A stretch of DNA of 64,000 bases from Pandoraea pulmonicola (GTDB lineage Bacteria; Pseudomonadota; Gammaproteobacteria; Burkholderiales; Burkholderiaceae), in NCBI RefSeq assembly GCF_000815105.2, contig NZ_CP010310.2:310001-374000 (forward strand), read 5' to 3'. The stretch's first letter is position 1. Each line of letters opens with the position of its first letter. This document shows positions 7,429 through 15,478 of this stretch, one piece after another. The position numbers and the translations under genes are program-made. The notes beneath the pieces were generated by a model that worked only from the letters and a program-made list of their open reading frames with translations, did no database searches and had not been told where the DNA came from.

Positions 7429-8685
7429 TCAGACCTTGTCGGGCTTGCCTTCATTGCCCGCAATGAACGGGCTCCACGGTTGTGCGCGCACGGTCGCCTT
7501 GGTCTTCCACACCACGTTGAACTGACCGTCGGGGCGGATTTCGCCGATCATCACCGGCTTGTGCAGGTGGTGGTTGCCGTCCATGACCATGTCGAAGCCG
7601 TCCGGCGATTTGAAGCTCTGACCGATCATGGCGGTGCGCACCTTGTCGACGTCCACGCTGCCGGCCTTTTCCACGGCCTGCTTCCACATGTGCATGCCGA
7701 CGTAGGTGGCTTCCATCGGATCGTTCGTCACGCGCTTGTCGCCGCCCGGCAGGCTCTTGGCCTTGACGTAGGTGAACCACTGCTTCTTGAACGAGTCGTT
7801 GGTCGGGTTCTTGACCGACATGAAGTAGTTCCATGCGGCGAGGTGGCCCACGAGCGGTTTCGTGTCGATGCCGCGCAACTCCTCTTCGCCCACGGAGAAC
7901 GCCACGACGGGCACGTCGGTGGCTTTCAGGCCCTGGTTGCCCAGTTCCTTGTAGAACGGCACGTTCGAGTCGCCGTTGATGGTCGAGACCACGGCCGTCT
8001 TGCCGCCTTGCGCGAACTGTTTGATGTTGGCGACGATGGTCTGATAGTCGCTGTGGCCGAACGGCGTGTAGACCTCCTGGATGTCCTTGTCGTCCACGCC
8101 CTTCGAATGCAGGAACGCGCGCAGGATCTTGTTGGTCGTGCGCGGATAGACGTAATCGGTGCCGAGCAGGAAGAAACGCTTGGCGCCGCCGCCTTCCTTG
8201 CCCATCAGGTATTCCACGGCGGGGATGGCTTGCTGGTTCGGCGCGGCGCCGGTGTAGAAGACGTTCTTCGACATCTCCTCGCCTTCGTACTGCACCGGGT
8301 AATAGAGCAGGCCGTTGAGTTCTTCGAAGACGGGCAGGACCGACTTGCGCGAGACGGAGGTCCAGCAGCCGAATACGGCGGCGACCTTGTCCTTGGTGAG
8401 CAACTGGCGCGCCTTCTCGGCAAAGAGCGGCCAGTTCGACGCGGGGTCGACCACCACGGCTTCGAGCGGGCGCCCCATCACGCCGCCGCGGGCGTTGATG
8501 TCGGCGATGGTCATGAGCGCCACGTCCTTGAGCGACGTCTCCGAGATGGCCATCGTGCCCGAGAGCGAATGCAGGATACCGACCTTGATGGGCTGCTTGC
8601 TCTGCGCGAACAAGTTGGGCGCCATGCCCGTTAGCGATGCGGCGCCCGAAAGGGCTGCCATCTGGAGTAGCGTGCGTCGTTTCAT
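7429..8685 (-). CDS. urtA: Urea ABC transporter substrate-binding protein UrtA
   Basis: This 418-residue periplasmic protein binds urea or short amides for UrtBCDE. It starts MKRRTLLQMAALSGAAS, a signal with paired arginines resembling a Tat signal, then GILHSLSGTMAISETSLKD, which is typical of the UrtA/FmdD branch of family 5 binding proteins. Further family features are GCWTSVSRKSVLPVFEE and LLYYPVQYEGEE. A strong ribosome-binding site (AAAGGGGAAG) precedes the ATG. It heads the operon and lies about 44 bases below a near-perfect sigma-54 promoter, consistent with nitrogen-starvation control. Confidence 0.97.
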   Translation of the reverse strand: MKRRTLLQMAALSGAASLTGMAPNLFAQSKQPIKVGILHSLSGTMAISETSLKDVALMTIADINARGGVMGRPLEAVVVDPASNWPLFAEKARQLLTKDKVAAVFGCWTSVSRKSVLPVFEELNGLLYYPVQYEGEEMSKNVFYTGAAPNQQAIPAVEYLMGKEGGGAKRFFLLGTDYVYPRTTNKILRAFLHSKGVDDKDIQEVYTPFGHSDYQTIVANIKQFAQGGKTAVVSTINGDSNVPFYKELGNQGLKATDVPVVAFSVGEEELRGIDTKPLVGHLAAWNYFMSVKNPTNDSFKKQWFTYVKAKSLPGGDKRVTNDPMEATYVGMHMWKQAVEKAGSVDVDKVRTAMIGQSFKSPDGFDMVMDGNHHLHKPVMIGEIRPDGQFNVVWKTKATVRAQPWSPFIAGNEGKPDKV

Positions 8686-8702
8686 GGTGCGTCTTCCCCT
8701 TT

Positions 8703-8718
8703 TCTGGTTAGACCGGTC
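8703..8718 (-). promoter_or_regulatory. GGTTAGACC dyad shared with the amino-acid ABC promoter
   Basis: The plus-strand sequence TCTGGTTAGACCGGTC differs by one base from that at 1703-1718. It lies between the predicted sigma-54 start point and the urtA ribosome-binding site, where a bound repressor would block transcription. It resembles FadR-subfamily GntR operators; the factor is unknown. Confidence 0.5.
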
Positions 8719-8740
8719 AATCCGGTACCGGGTAGTTGAC

Positions 8741-8756
8741 GCAAAGGGCGTGCCAG
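8741..8756 (-). promoter_or_regulatory. Sigma-54 (-24/-12) promoter of urtA
   Basis: On the minus strand this reads CTGGCACGCCCTTTGC, matching the full TGGCACG-N4-TTGC consensus with the correct ten-base spacing between GG and GC. Transcription would start near 8729 and give a leader of about 44 bases to the urtA ATG. Urea uptake operons are commonly NtrC and sigma-54 dependent, so sequence and context agree. Confidence 0.8.
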
Positions 8757-8956
8757 CCCCGCAGAGGGCGCGACGCGACAGGTCTCCCCGTTCTGCGCAG
8801 AAGTCGAGGGCGGGGGCGCCGGCAGCTCAGTGGGCGAGACGCCATCGAGTGTCCAAGGCGCTTTCCTCGCTCCGGACAGCGACCGTTCCCGTGGACAGTG
8901 GCATCCGCCGTTCGGACGAGCGGCGATCGACCCGCGAAGCACGTTGGTGCGAACGC

Positions 8957-8986
8957 GCGCGGAGTTGGTGCGCACCGAGTTGGCGC
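8957..8986. promoter_or_regulatory. NtrC-type dyads upstream of urtA
   Basis: GCACC-gagtt-GGCGC at 8972-8986 matches the NtrC dyad GCACC-N5-GGTGC at nine of ten positions. A degenerate copy, GCGCG-gagtt-GGTGC, lies at 8957-8971 with the same spacer. The GAGTT spacer also occurs in the dyad at 1836-1850. They are about 210-225 bases upstream of the -24 element, within enhancer range. Confidence 0.45.
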
Positions 8987-9102
8987 GTTGGCGGTGGTGC
9001 ACGGCGTGGCACTTTTTGATGCATGATTGGCATTCGTGCCAACGTGGCCGACGGCAAGATGAGGCCTTCCGACGAATCCCTCACTTGTTCCCAGACACTT
9101 CC

Positions 9103-10368
9103 ATGACCGATGCCATCGCCGGGCGCGCCGCGCCCCCTTCCGAACCGGGACACGTGCGCAAGCTGGGCCGCCGTTACGCGGCAGTGCTCGCGGCCTGTCA
9201 GGCGCTCTACACCGCCGCGCTGTCCGTCGATCTCACGCTGACCGGGCTGGTCGGCTACATGCTGGCGTCCGACAAGGGGTACGCCACGCTGCCGTTCTCG
9301 CTGATCACGGTGGCGTCGGCGATCACGACGATCTTCGCGTCGATGCTGATCCAGCGCATGGGGCAGCGCTTCGGCTTCGCGCTGGGGGCGGGGTTCGGCA
9401 CGCTCGGCGGTCTGGTGTCCGTGATGGCGATCTACCAGGGGCACTTCGCGATGTTCTGCGCCGGTACGGCGTGCGTCGGCGTGTTTCAGGCGTTTGCGCG
9501 TTACTACCGTCTGGCCGCGGCGGATGTCGTACCGCTCGAAGACAAGCCGCGCGCGATCTCGGTGGTGCTCACGGGCGGCGTGCTGGCCGCGGTGATCGGC
9601 CCGGCGTTGGCGGCGGGCAGCAAGGACTGGCTGGCGCCGGTGACGTTCGCGGGATCGTATCTCGTCGTTACGCTGCTCTCGGGCGTCTCGCTCGTGTTGC
9701 TCGTGGGCTTTCTGCGCGATCTGCCGGTGCATGCGGCCGGTGGTCCGGCGGGAGACGCCGGGGCGCTGCCGGCGAGGCCCCTCGGCGAGATCATGCGTCA
9801 ACCGATCTACATGGCGGCGCTCGCCAACAACCTGATCGGCTTCATGGTGATGATGTTCGTGATGACGGCAACGCCAATCGCCGCCGTCGCATGCGGGCAC
9901 AGCATCGACGACGGTGCGCACATCATCGAATGGCATCTGGTCGGGATGTATGCGCCGTCGTTCTTCTCGGGGCATCTGGTCAAGCGCTGGGGTGTGGTGC
10001 CGGTGTTGCTCGCAGGCATTGCGATGAGCGCGCTGTGCGGCGTGCTGGCGCTCGCGTCGACGAGCCTGCCGTATTTCTACGCGGCGCTCGCGTTCCTCGG
10101 CGTCGGCTGGAACTTCATGTTCGTGGGCGGCACGACGCTGCTCACGATGTCGTATCGTCCGGCCGAGCGTGCGCGCGCGCAGGCGGCCAACGAGTTCATC
10201 ACCTTTGCCGGGACGGCGCTCGCGAGTCTCTTTGCCGGGCAACTGCTGGCGCGCTTCGGCTGGGCGACCATCAACCAGGCGACCTTCCCGCTGCTCGCGC
10301 TCGCGGCGCTCGCGACGGTGTGGTACGCCGTCGATGCGAAGCGTCGCGAAACGCCGGTGACGGCATGA
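9103..10368 (+). CDS. MFS transporter
   Basis: This 421-residue protein has about twelve hydrophobic segments and the general look of a major facilitator, for example YTAALSVDLTLTGLVGYMLA at the first helix and MGQRFGFALGAGFGTLGGLV in the N-terminal half. The middle loop (HAAGGPAGDAGALPARP) separates two six-helix halves. The substrate cannot be told from sequence. The start at 9103 (MTDAIAGRAAPP) is chosen because upstream residues in the frame are hydrophilic and unlike a transporter. The next gene on the same strand, 19 bases away, encodes a GlxA-type regulator that may control it. Confidence 0.88.
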   Translation: MTDAIAGRAAPPSEPGHVRKLGRRYAAVLAACQALYTAALSVDLTLTGLVGYMLASDKGYATLPFSLITVASAITTIFASMLIQRMGQRFGFALGAGFGTLGGLVSVMAIYQGHFAMFCAGTACVGVFQAFARYYRLAAADVVPLEDKPRAISVVLTGGVLAAVIGPALAAGSKDWLAPVTFAGSYLVVTLLSGVSLVLLVGFLRDLPVHAAGGPAGDAGALPARPLGEIMRQPIYMAALANNLIGFMVMMFVMTATPIAAVACGHSIDDGAHIIEWHLVGMYAPSFFSGHLVKRWGVVPVLLAGIAMSALCGVLALASTSLPYFYAALAFLGVGWNFMFVGGTTLLTMSYRPAERARAQAANEFITFAGTALASLFAGQLLARFGWATINQATFPLLALAALATVWYAVDAKRRETPVTA

Positions 10369-10387
10369 TCCACGCGTACACAATGCC

Positions 10388-11446
10388 ATGACACAACCTC
10401 GTCTCGTCGCTTTCCTCATCGTGCCGCCGTTCGTGCTGCTGGATCTGGCCGGGCCGCTCGACGCGTTCCATGCCGTCAACCGCAATTTCACGGAGCAGGG
10501 GCTCGGCACGCCATATCGCACCGTGGTGGTGTCGGAGCATGGCGGGCCGGTGGAGACGGGGTCGGGCATCACGCTGCACACCGAGCCGATGCGCGCGCTC
10601 GAGGCGATGCACGTCGACACGTTGATCGCGGTGGGCGGCGCGGTGGCGCATCGCCCGGCGGTGCCGGGGCCGGTCGGCGAGTGGCTGCGCGGCTATGCAC
10701 CGCGCGTGCGACGCGTGTGTTCGGTGTGCGTGGGCGCGTTCATCCTGGGCTCGGCGGGGTTGCTCGACGGCCGTCGAGCCACGACGCATTGGCTCGATAC
10801 GGCGATGTTGCAGACGTGCTTTCCGAATGCACGGGTCGAGTCCGATCCGATTTATGTACGCGAGGGCCCGGTGTGGACCTCGGCGGGGATCACGGCGGGC
10901 ATCGATCTCGGGCTGGCGTTGGTGGAGGACGACTGTGGCGTCGATGTGGCGTTGCAGGCGGCGCGCCGGCTCGTGGTGTTTCTGAAGCGCGCGGGCGGGC
11001 AGTCGCAGTTCAGCCCGCCGTTGCAGGAGCAGGTGGCGGCAGGCGCGCCGTTCAGCGAACTGCATGCATGGATGGCGGAGCGGCTCGATGGGGATCTGTC
11101 GGTGGCGCGCCTTGCCGAGCAGGCGAACATGAGTCCGCGCACGTTTGCGCGCAGCTACCTTGCCCGGACGGGTTCGACGCCGGCGAAGGCGGTCGAACGC
11201 ATGCGTCTGGAGGCGGCGCGCTTCGCGTTGCTGGACTCCGATGCGTCGCTCAAGCGCATTGCCGCGCGCGTGGGCTTCGGCGATGAACAGAACCTGCGCC
11301 GCGCGTTCCAGCGTCAGTACGGCGTGACGCCGGCAGCGTACCGGGAGCGGTTCGGGATGACGCAGGGTTCGTCGCCGGGGGCGTCGTCGGGTTCGTCGCT
11401 GGATGCGACGGACGGCGCAACCATGCGGCACTCGGCCTTCGCTTAG
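10388..11446 (+). CDS. GlxA-family AraC-type transcriptional regulator
   Basis: This 352-residue regulator has an N-terminal DJ-1/PfpI-like domain (about 1-190), with the elbow motif VCSVCVGAFILGSAGLLDG and TTHWLDTAMLQ. A C-terminal AraC helix-turn-helix domain (about 220-330) contains LAEQANMSPRTFARSYLART and RIAARVGFGDEQNLRRAFQRQYG. Such regulators usually activate amine, amide or detoxification genes; the ligand is not predictable. It follows the MFS gene and was probably co-inherited with it. Its stop overlaps the stop of the convergent large gene by three to four bases. Confidence 0.92.
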   Translation: MTQPRLVAFLIVPPFVLLDLAGPLDAFHAVNRNFTEQGLGTPYRTVVVSEHGGPVETGSGITLHTEPMRALEAMHVDTLIAVGGAVAHRPAVPGPVGEWLRGYAPRVRRVCSVCVGAFILGSAGLLDGRRATTHWLDTAMLQTCFPNARVESDPIYVREGPVWTSAGITAGIDLGLALVEDDCGVDVALQAARRLVVFLKRAGGQSQFSPPLQEQVAAGAPFSELHAWMAERLDGDLSVARLAEQANMSPRTFARSYLARTGSTPAKAVERMRLEAARFALLDSDASLKRIAARVGFGDEQNLRRAFQRQYGVTPAAYRERFGMTQGSSPGASSGSSLDATDGATMRHSAFA

Positions 11447-14400
11447 ATCAGGATCTCCAGATAGGCATCTTCGTCGAATGCCGCGCGTCGTGCCCGAGTG
11501 ACGAACGGGAGCAGTGTCTCGGGATCGTACGACAGCGCGGAAGCCACGCGCGTTTCGGCAAGCGGCAGTTGCAGCAGCTTGTCCTCCAGATAGACCTTGA
11601 ACCCCCGCTCCGTGGCCGGATCGGCGATTTCGCCGACGTGCAGATCGCTGGTCACCAGATCGATCAGCAAGCCCACATTACGTCGTTCGACCGTGAGCAG
11701 GCGCGGCCCTGACGCCGTCAGACAATATACCGGCGTGACATCGAGGTGAATCGTGGCCCGCTCGCGATCGATGCGCCAGGGGCTCCCGGCCCATCCCCTG
11801 CGCGTGCCGGCCGATGCGCTTTGGGGGGTGATTTGTATTCGCCATGGCAGCCTGGCTTCCGACCGGGACCAAAGGCTTGTCAGCGCGCGGAAAATGGCGA
11901 AATCGGCACCGAGGCGTTCGAACATGCTTCGCAGATCGTCCGTGACGCCAAGCCGACTGTCCGACGGCGAGCTTACGAAATTGGCGTGCAACCGATCCGG
12001 AAAATCGAACATACCGAGTGCGTCGACGAATCGCGTGAGATCCTGGACGGTGTGCCGGTTGGCGACGGGTTCGCCGTCCACGTGAGTCTGCGCCGTGATG
12101 CCGAACTCCTTGCGCATATATCGATCGATCAGCATGTCTTCATCGTGCATCCAGCGCGTTGCCTCGAGACGGTGTTGCAGGAGAATCTCGGGTCGGAGGG
12201 CGCCGTTGGAATCGAATGCGCGATACGCGACACGCTCTTCCCAGGTTCTACCGGCTTGATGGCCGATTCGATCGGTAAGGTAGACGATCGGACCGCGTTG
12301 CCCGGCGGCGGTGGCGTCGCCGAGCGACGTCAAGCCGTGCAGAAGTTCGTGCAGTGCCGCCTGCTCGGTCGTGAAGCGTCGCTTTCCCGTCGGCGACTCG
12401 TATTGGTAGCGCGATGTCAGTTGCGACTCCGGCGGCAATATCAGGGCGTCCATGCCCGGCGCAAAGCGGGGCGACTCGCCGTCGACGATGTGCACATCCC
12501 AAGGCCCCAGGCCGGCATCCAGCGCGCGCTCGACGAGCGCTTGCAGAATTCGGGAACGACTGCAGAGGTCATCGAGCGAGTCGATGATGGCGGCGCCCTC
12601 GGCGGACTTCGGGTTCAGCAGCGATCGCACGGAGATGACCTCGCCTTCATTCATGGGCATTGCACAGTACAACGCACGCCCCACACCGTGAATGACGTTC
12701 GTCAACGAGCCACGGCGCCTGTCGGGCAGAAATCGCATCATTCCGATGACGGTTTCGCGTTGTCGCAACAATTCGTCGCGCGCTGCCGTCATGCCGGACG
12801 ACGGCAGGAAATCGTCGTCGGCGCCCAACCGAGGCAAGCTTGCAACGCTGCGGCGCCGCGCCAACTCGAATTGATCGGCAGTCAATGGCTCCATGGAGGG
12901 CGAGCTGGCAACGCGACGAGGCAGTGGCATCTCCCGATATGACCTCGGCACCACGGTGACGTCGGAAATGGCATCGTAGGGATCGAGTTGAATGTGCTCG
13001 TGTCGCAGAGAATCGAGCGCTTGCATTTCGAAAGCCTCGAATTCCGGCCCGATTCGCGAAAGCGTGGCCGAGGCTGCCCGCTCGAAAGGCGGCATGCGCA
13101 TTTGCTCGACCGCGACCCGTAACGAATTCTGGAGCGAGCGCTCGGCCACGCCACCCAACCAAACGAACAGGGCGTCCACGCCGAAACGGATGGCGCCATT
13201 GAGCGCTCTCGTACTGTTGCCCGTGCGCAAACCTTCCTCGATCTCGTAGGCGGGCATGATGAAGGGCGCCATATCGAGCACCGCCCGAACGTCGCCTCGG
13301 GATGCGGCGTCGACGACATGGGAAATCGGCCGGCTGATGATCAGCTCTTCAAGAAGATCGTGTGTGATGGCCAGCTTTTCATCGGTGTTCAGTGACTGAG
13401 GGTGGCTTGCCGCGGATAATCGCGCCCATTCGTCACGCAGTGCACCGGCCAACTCGCGAAGCTTGTCGTCATCGGGCGACGAGTGAGACAGGCGCATCAA
13501 TTCTTCGGCTTTGACGAGAGCCATGGCGGCAGGGTCGCCGGTGGCGACGCGGGGTGACGCCTGCGAGGGCCGGCGGCGTTTGGTAACCATACCGATGAAC
13601 CGTGTTCGTACGGTCCGGCTACCGAGCGACAGGAATGCAGACTGCCGGGTGCTCGCCGGCAAGTTGTCGGCATCCTGCGCTGTGCCGGTTGCCTCGTGCG
13701 ACGGCGGCGGGGGCCATGGCGCGTAGGCCATGAGACGTCGGGCGAACGCGACAACGTCAGGCGCGCCATGCGATCGCACCGCGCGGCCTGGCGACAGCGG
13801 CGCGTTTGCGGCTCGACTGCTTTGCTCGAGATGAGCGGCCGCAACGTGCATCGGATCGATCGGATAGCGCGGCTTGGCCAGCCAGGCTCGGCGAAGCGCC
13901 ACAAACGCCTGCAACACCTGCGCCGGTGTCTCCATTGGAACGGGCGGCAGGTCATGATAGGCCCCGAGCCTGAGTACGGTGGTCGCCGCCGACTGCAGGG
14001 GTGTGCCGAATCGAAACTCGCTGCTCTCCGCCAACTCGCGAAGATAGGTACGCAACGCGACGTTGATGTCGAGCGCGGAGGTGGTGACGTTCGGCGCTAT
14101 CTTGCCGCTGGCCGGTGCGACGAGCGGTCTGCCGCGACATGCCGTGCCGCTGTCGCCAATGAGCATCGCAGGCGTGGGGAAATTGTCGGTACGCGCCCGC
14201 AACGCGGTGGCGAGGGTGTCGATGGACATACCGGCCGTGCCGCGCAAGGCCATACCGTCGAACCAGATGCCATGGGAGCCGTTCACTGGCGGCCGGGTCG
14301 GTATCAGGTGGGCGGCGAGTTGCAAATGGGCAAGTTCATCGCCCAGCAGGCGTTCGTAGCAGGCCGAGATGTGGCGGAAATTCGCATTGCCGTCGACGTC

Positions 14401-15375
14401 GTGCCAATGTGGCGTGCTGAGCCGATGGATGGCGGCGGCCTCGTCGAACGAGTCGTCGGAAAGCTGGCCGCGCCAAGTGTAATCGGGGCGGACGGCAGCA
14501 TCGAGGGAGCGGCCATGCCGATATTGCACGATGCGCAGGATATCGAGCGGGGACGCCTTTTGCGCCGCGAGGCGGGTCACGTTGACGGGCAGGTTGGCGC
14601 CCTCGAGACCGAACTTCGAAAGCACGTCGTGCAGCGAGGGTGGTTGCAGCAAAGCGAGGCGCGCCAACGTCTCGGCGATGGCGCAGGTGTCGGCCGGGGA
14701 TGTGAACCAGTCGGCGTCGTTCAGCGTCATGCGTTGCACGAACCGGCATATGGCGGTGCCGCGCTCGAGCACGTGGGACGCGACGAGCCTGCGCATCAGG
14801 CGAAGTTGTGCCAATTCACTGGCGACACTGGCGTTCGACATTGCGGCGAAGGTCGCGGCCATTTCGCCGATCGAGGGGGCTCGCGAGGCGGGATCGAGCG
14901 GGGCGGACGGCCACATGAGGTGCAACGAGCGAAGCATGGTGGCTCGCGTGGCGACGTCATGTTCGCTCCAAGGTGGGGCCGGTTGACTGCACGCCGCGGG
15001 CCGGGCGCAGGCAAGGGCCGGGACGGCCGGGGTGTCCGCCGCGCTACGCGTCAGGGTGACCTGAATGCCCAGGAAGGCCAATAGAAACAGCGCGCGCTTG
15101 TCGACTTCGGACGATGCCTTGCCGGCACGGCGCGTCGACGTGCCGGTCGGGTGGGGCGAGTGGAGCGAGTGGGGTGGGTGCACGCAAGTTGCTGGCACAG
15201 ACGTGTCGCGCAGACCGTTGCGTAGGCGGGCGACGTCGCGGGCTATCGTGGCTCGCCGGCGTTGCGTGTCGCGTGCCGGCTCGGCAGACGGCCTGAACGT
15301 GGCAGTCGGCCGCCAAGTCACGCGAGGGTGGTGATAAGGCACGCGGGTCCTCCCGGTTGGCGTACCGATACACAC
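11443..15375 (-). CDS. Very large protein with C-terminal M91-like zinc metallopeptidase domain
   Basis: The open frame encodes up to 1310 residues. Near the C-terminus is HELLH (residues 1009-1013), followed by GLTSLGD and, from 1027, RGPIVYLTDRI, then WEERVAY. This order resembles the M91 (NleD/HopH1) effector proteases, whose zinc site is HExxH with a downstream Glu; E1046 or E1047 could be that ligand. Upstream of HELLH, VHIVDGESPRFAPGMDALIL fits the same domain. The first 900 residues match nothing I recognise. The N-terminus is uncertain: the longest frame starts with GTG at 15375, and a hydrophobic stretch (ALFLLAFLGIQVTL, about 95-108) could be a signal or membrane anchor for a later start. 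Base composition is lower in G+C than its neighbours. Confidence 0.75.
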   Translation of the reverse strand: MCIGTPTGRTRVPYHHPRVTWRPTATFRPSAEPARDTQRRRATIARDVARLRNGLRDTSVPATCVHPPHSLHSPHPTGTSTRRAGKASSEVDKRALFLLAFLGIQVTLTRSAADTPAVPALACARPAACSQPAPPWSEHDVATRATMLRSLHLMWPSAPLDPASRAPSIGEMAATFAAMSNASVASELAQLRLMRRLVASHVLERGTAICRFVQRMTLNDADWFTSPADTCAIAETLARLALLQPPSLHDVLSKFGLEGANLPVNVTRLAAQKASPLDILRIVQYRHGRSLDAAVRPDYTWRGQLSDDSFDEAAAIHRLSTPHWHDVDGNANFRHISACYERLLGDELAHLQLAAHLIPTRPPVNGSHGIWFDGMALRGTAGMSIDTLATALRARTDNFPTPAMLIGDSGTACRGRPLVAPASGKIAPNVTTSALDINVALRTYLRELAESSEFRFGTPLQSAATTVLRLGAYHDLPPVPMETPAQVLQAFVALRRAWLAKPRYPIDPMHVAAAHLEQSSRAANAPLSPGRAVRSHGAPDVVAFARRLMAYAPWPPPPSHEATGTAQDADNLPASTRQSAFLSLGSRTVRTRFIGMVTKRRRPSQASPRVATGDPAAMALVKAEELMRLSHSSPDDDKLRELAGALRDEWARLSAASHPQSLNTDEKLAITHDLLEELIISRPISHVVDAASRGDVRAVLDMAPFIMPAYEIEEGLRTGNSTRALNGAIRFGVDALFVWLGGVAERSLQNSLRVAVEQMRMPPFERAASATLSRIGPEFEAFEMQALDSLRHEHIQLDPYDAISDVTVVPRSYREMPLPRRVASSPSMEPLTADQFELARRRSVASLPRLGADDDFLPSSGMTAARDELLRQRETVIGMMRFLPDRRRGSLTNVIHGVGRALYCAMPMNEGEVISVRSLLNPKSAEGAAIIDSLDDLCSRSRILQALVERALDAGLGPWDVHIVDGESPRFAPGMDALILPPESQLTSRYQYESPTGKRRFTTEQAALHELLHGLTSLGDATAAGQRGPIVYLTDRIGHQAGRTWEERVAYRAFDSNGALRPEILLQHRLEATRWMHDEDMLIDRYMRKEFGITAQTHVDGEPVANRHTVQDLTRFVDALGMFDFPDRLHANFVSSPSDSRLGVTDDLRSMFERLGADFAIFRALTSLWSRSEARLPWRIQITPQSASAGTRRGWAGSPWRIDRERATIHLDVTPVYCLTASGPRLLTVERRNVGLLIDLVTSDLHVGEIADPATERGFKVYLEDKLLQLPLAETRVASALSYDPETLLPFVTRARRAAFDEDAYLEILI

Positions 15376-15459
15376 GCACCTGCGAATGACGGTGCCGGTA
15401 CGCGTGACGAAGGAGGAGAAGCGTACTGCTGCGATGCCGGCGCTGCGAACCCGTTCGAC

Positions 15460-15478
15460 GTGAATTAGGACAATTCAC
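15460..15478. repeat. Short inverted repeat at the MocR gene end
   Basis: GTGAATT-aggac-AATTCAC is a perfect seven-base-arm inverted repeat over the MocR stop codon and about 85 bases upstream of the first possible start of the large metallopeptidase-like gene. It could be an operator for that gene or a weak transcription stop. It has no T-run. Confidence 0.35.

Larger units (their letters stand above)
8686..9102. promoter_or_regulatory. Divergent intergenic region between urtA and the MFS gene
   Basis: This 417-base region has no supportable gene. Its left part carries the urtA control sites listed separately: the dyad at 8703-8718, the sigma-54 promoter at 8741-8756 and the NtrC-type dyads at 8957-8986. 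A run of GTTGGTGCG-like repeats fills 8941-9000. Nothing decisive was seen for the plus-strand MFS gene. Confidence 0.6.

Noticed and set aside
5281..8634. Plus-strand open frame of more than 1,100 codons over urtC, urtB and urtA
   Set aside because: The three antisense genes are strongly supported by conserved motifs; this frame has shadow-like composition and no recognisable domain.
9007..9024. TGGCACTTTTTGATGCAT as a sigma-54 promoter for the MFS gene
   Set aside because: GG and GC are one base too far apart for a sigma-54 promoter and the -12 element lacks TTGC.
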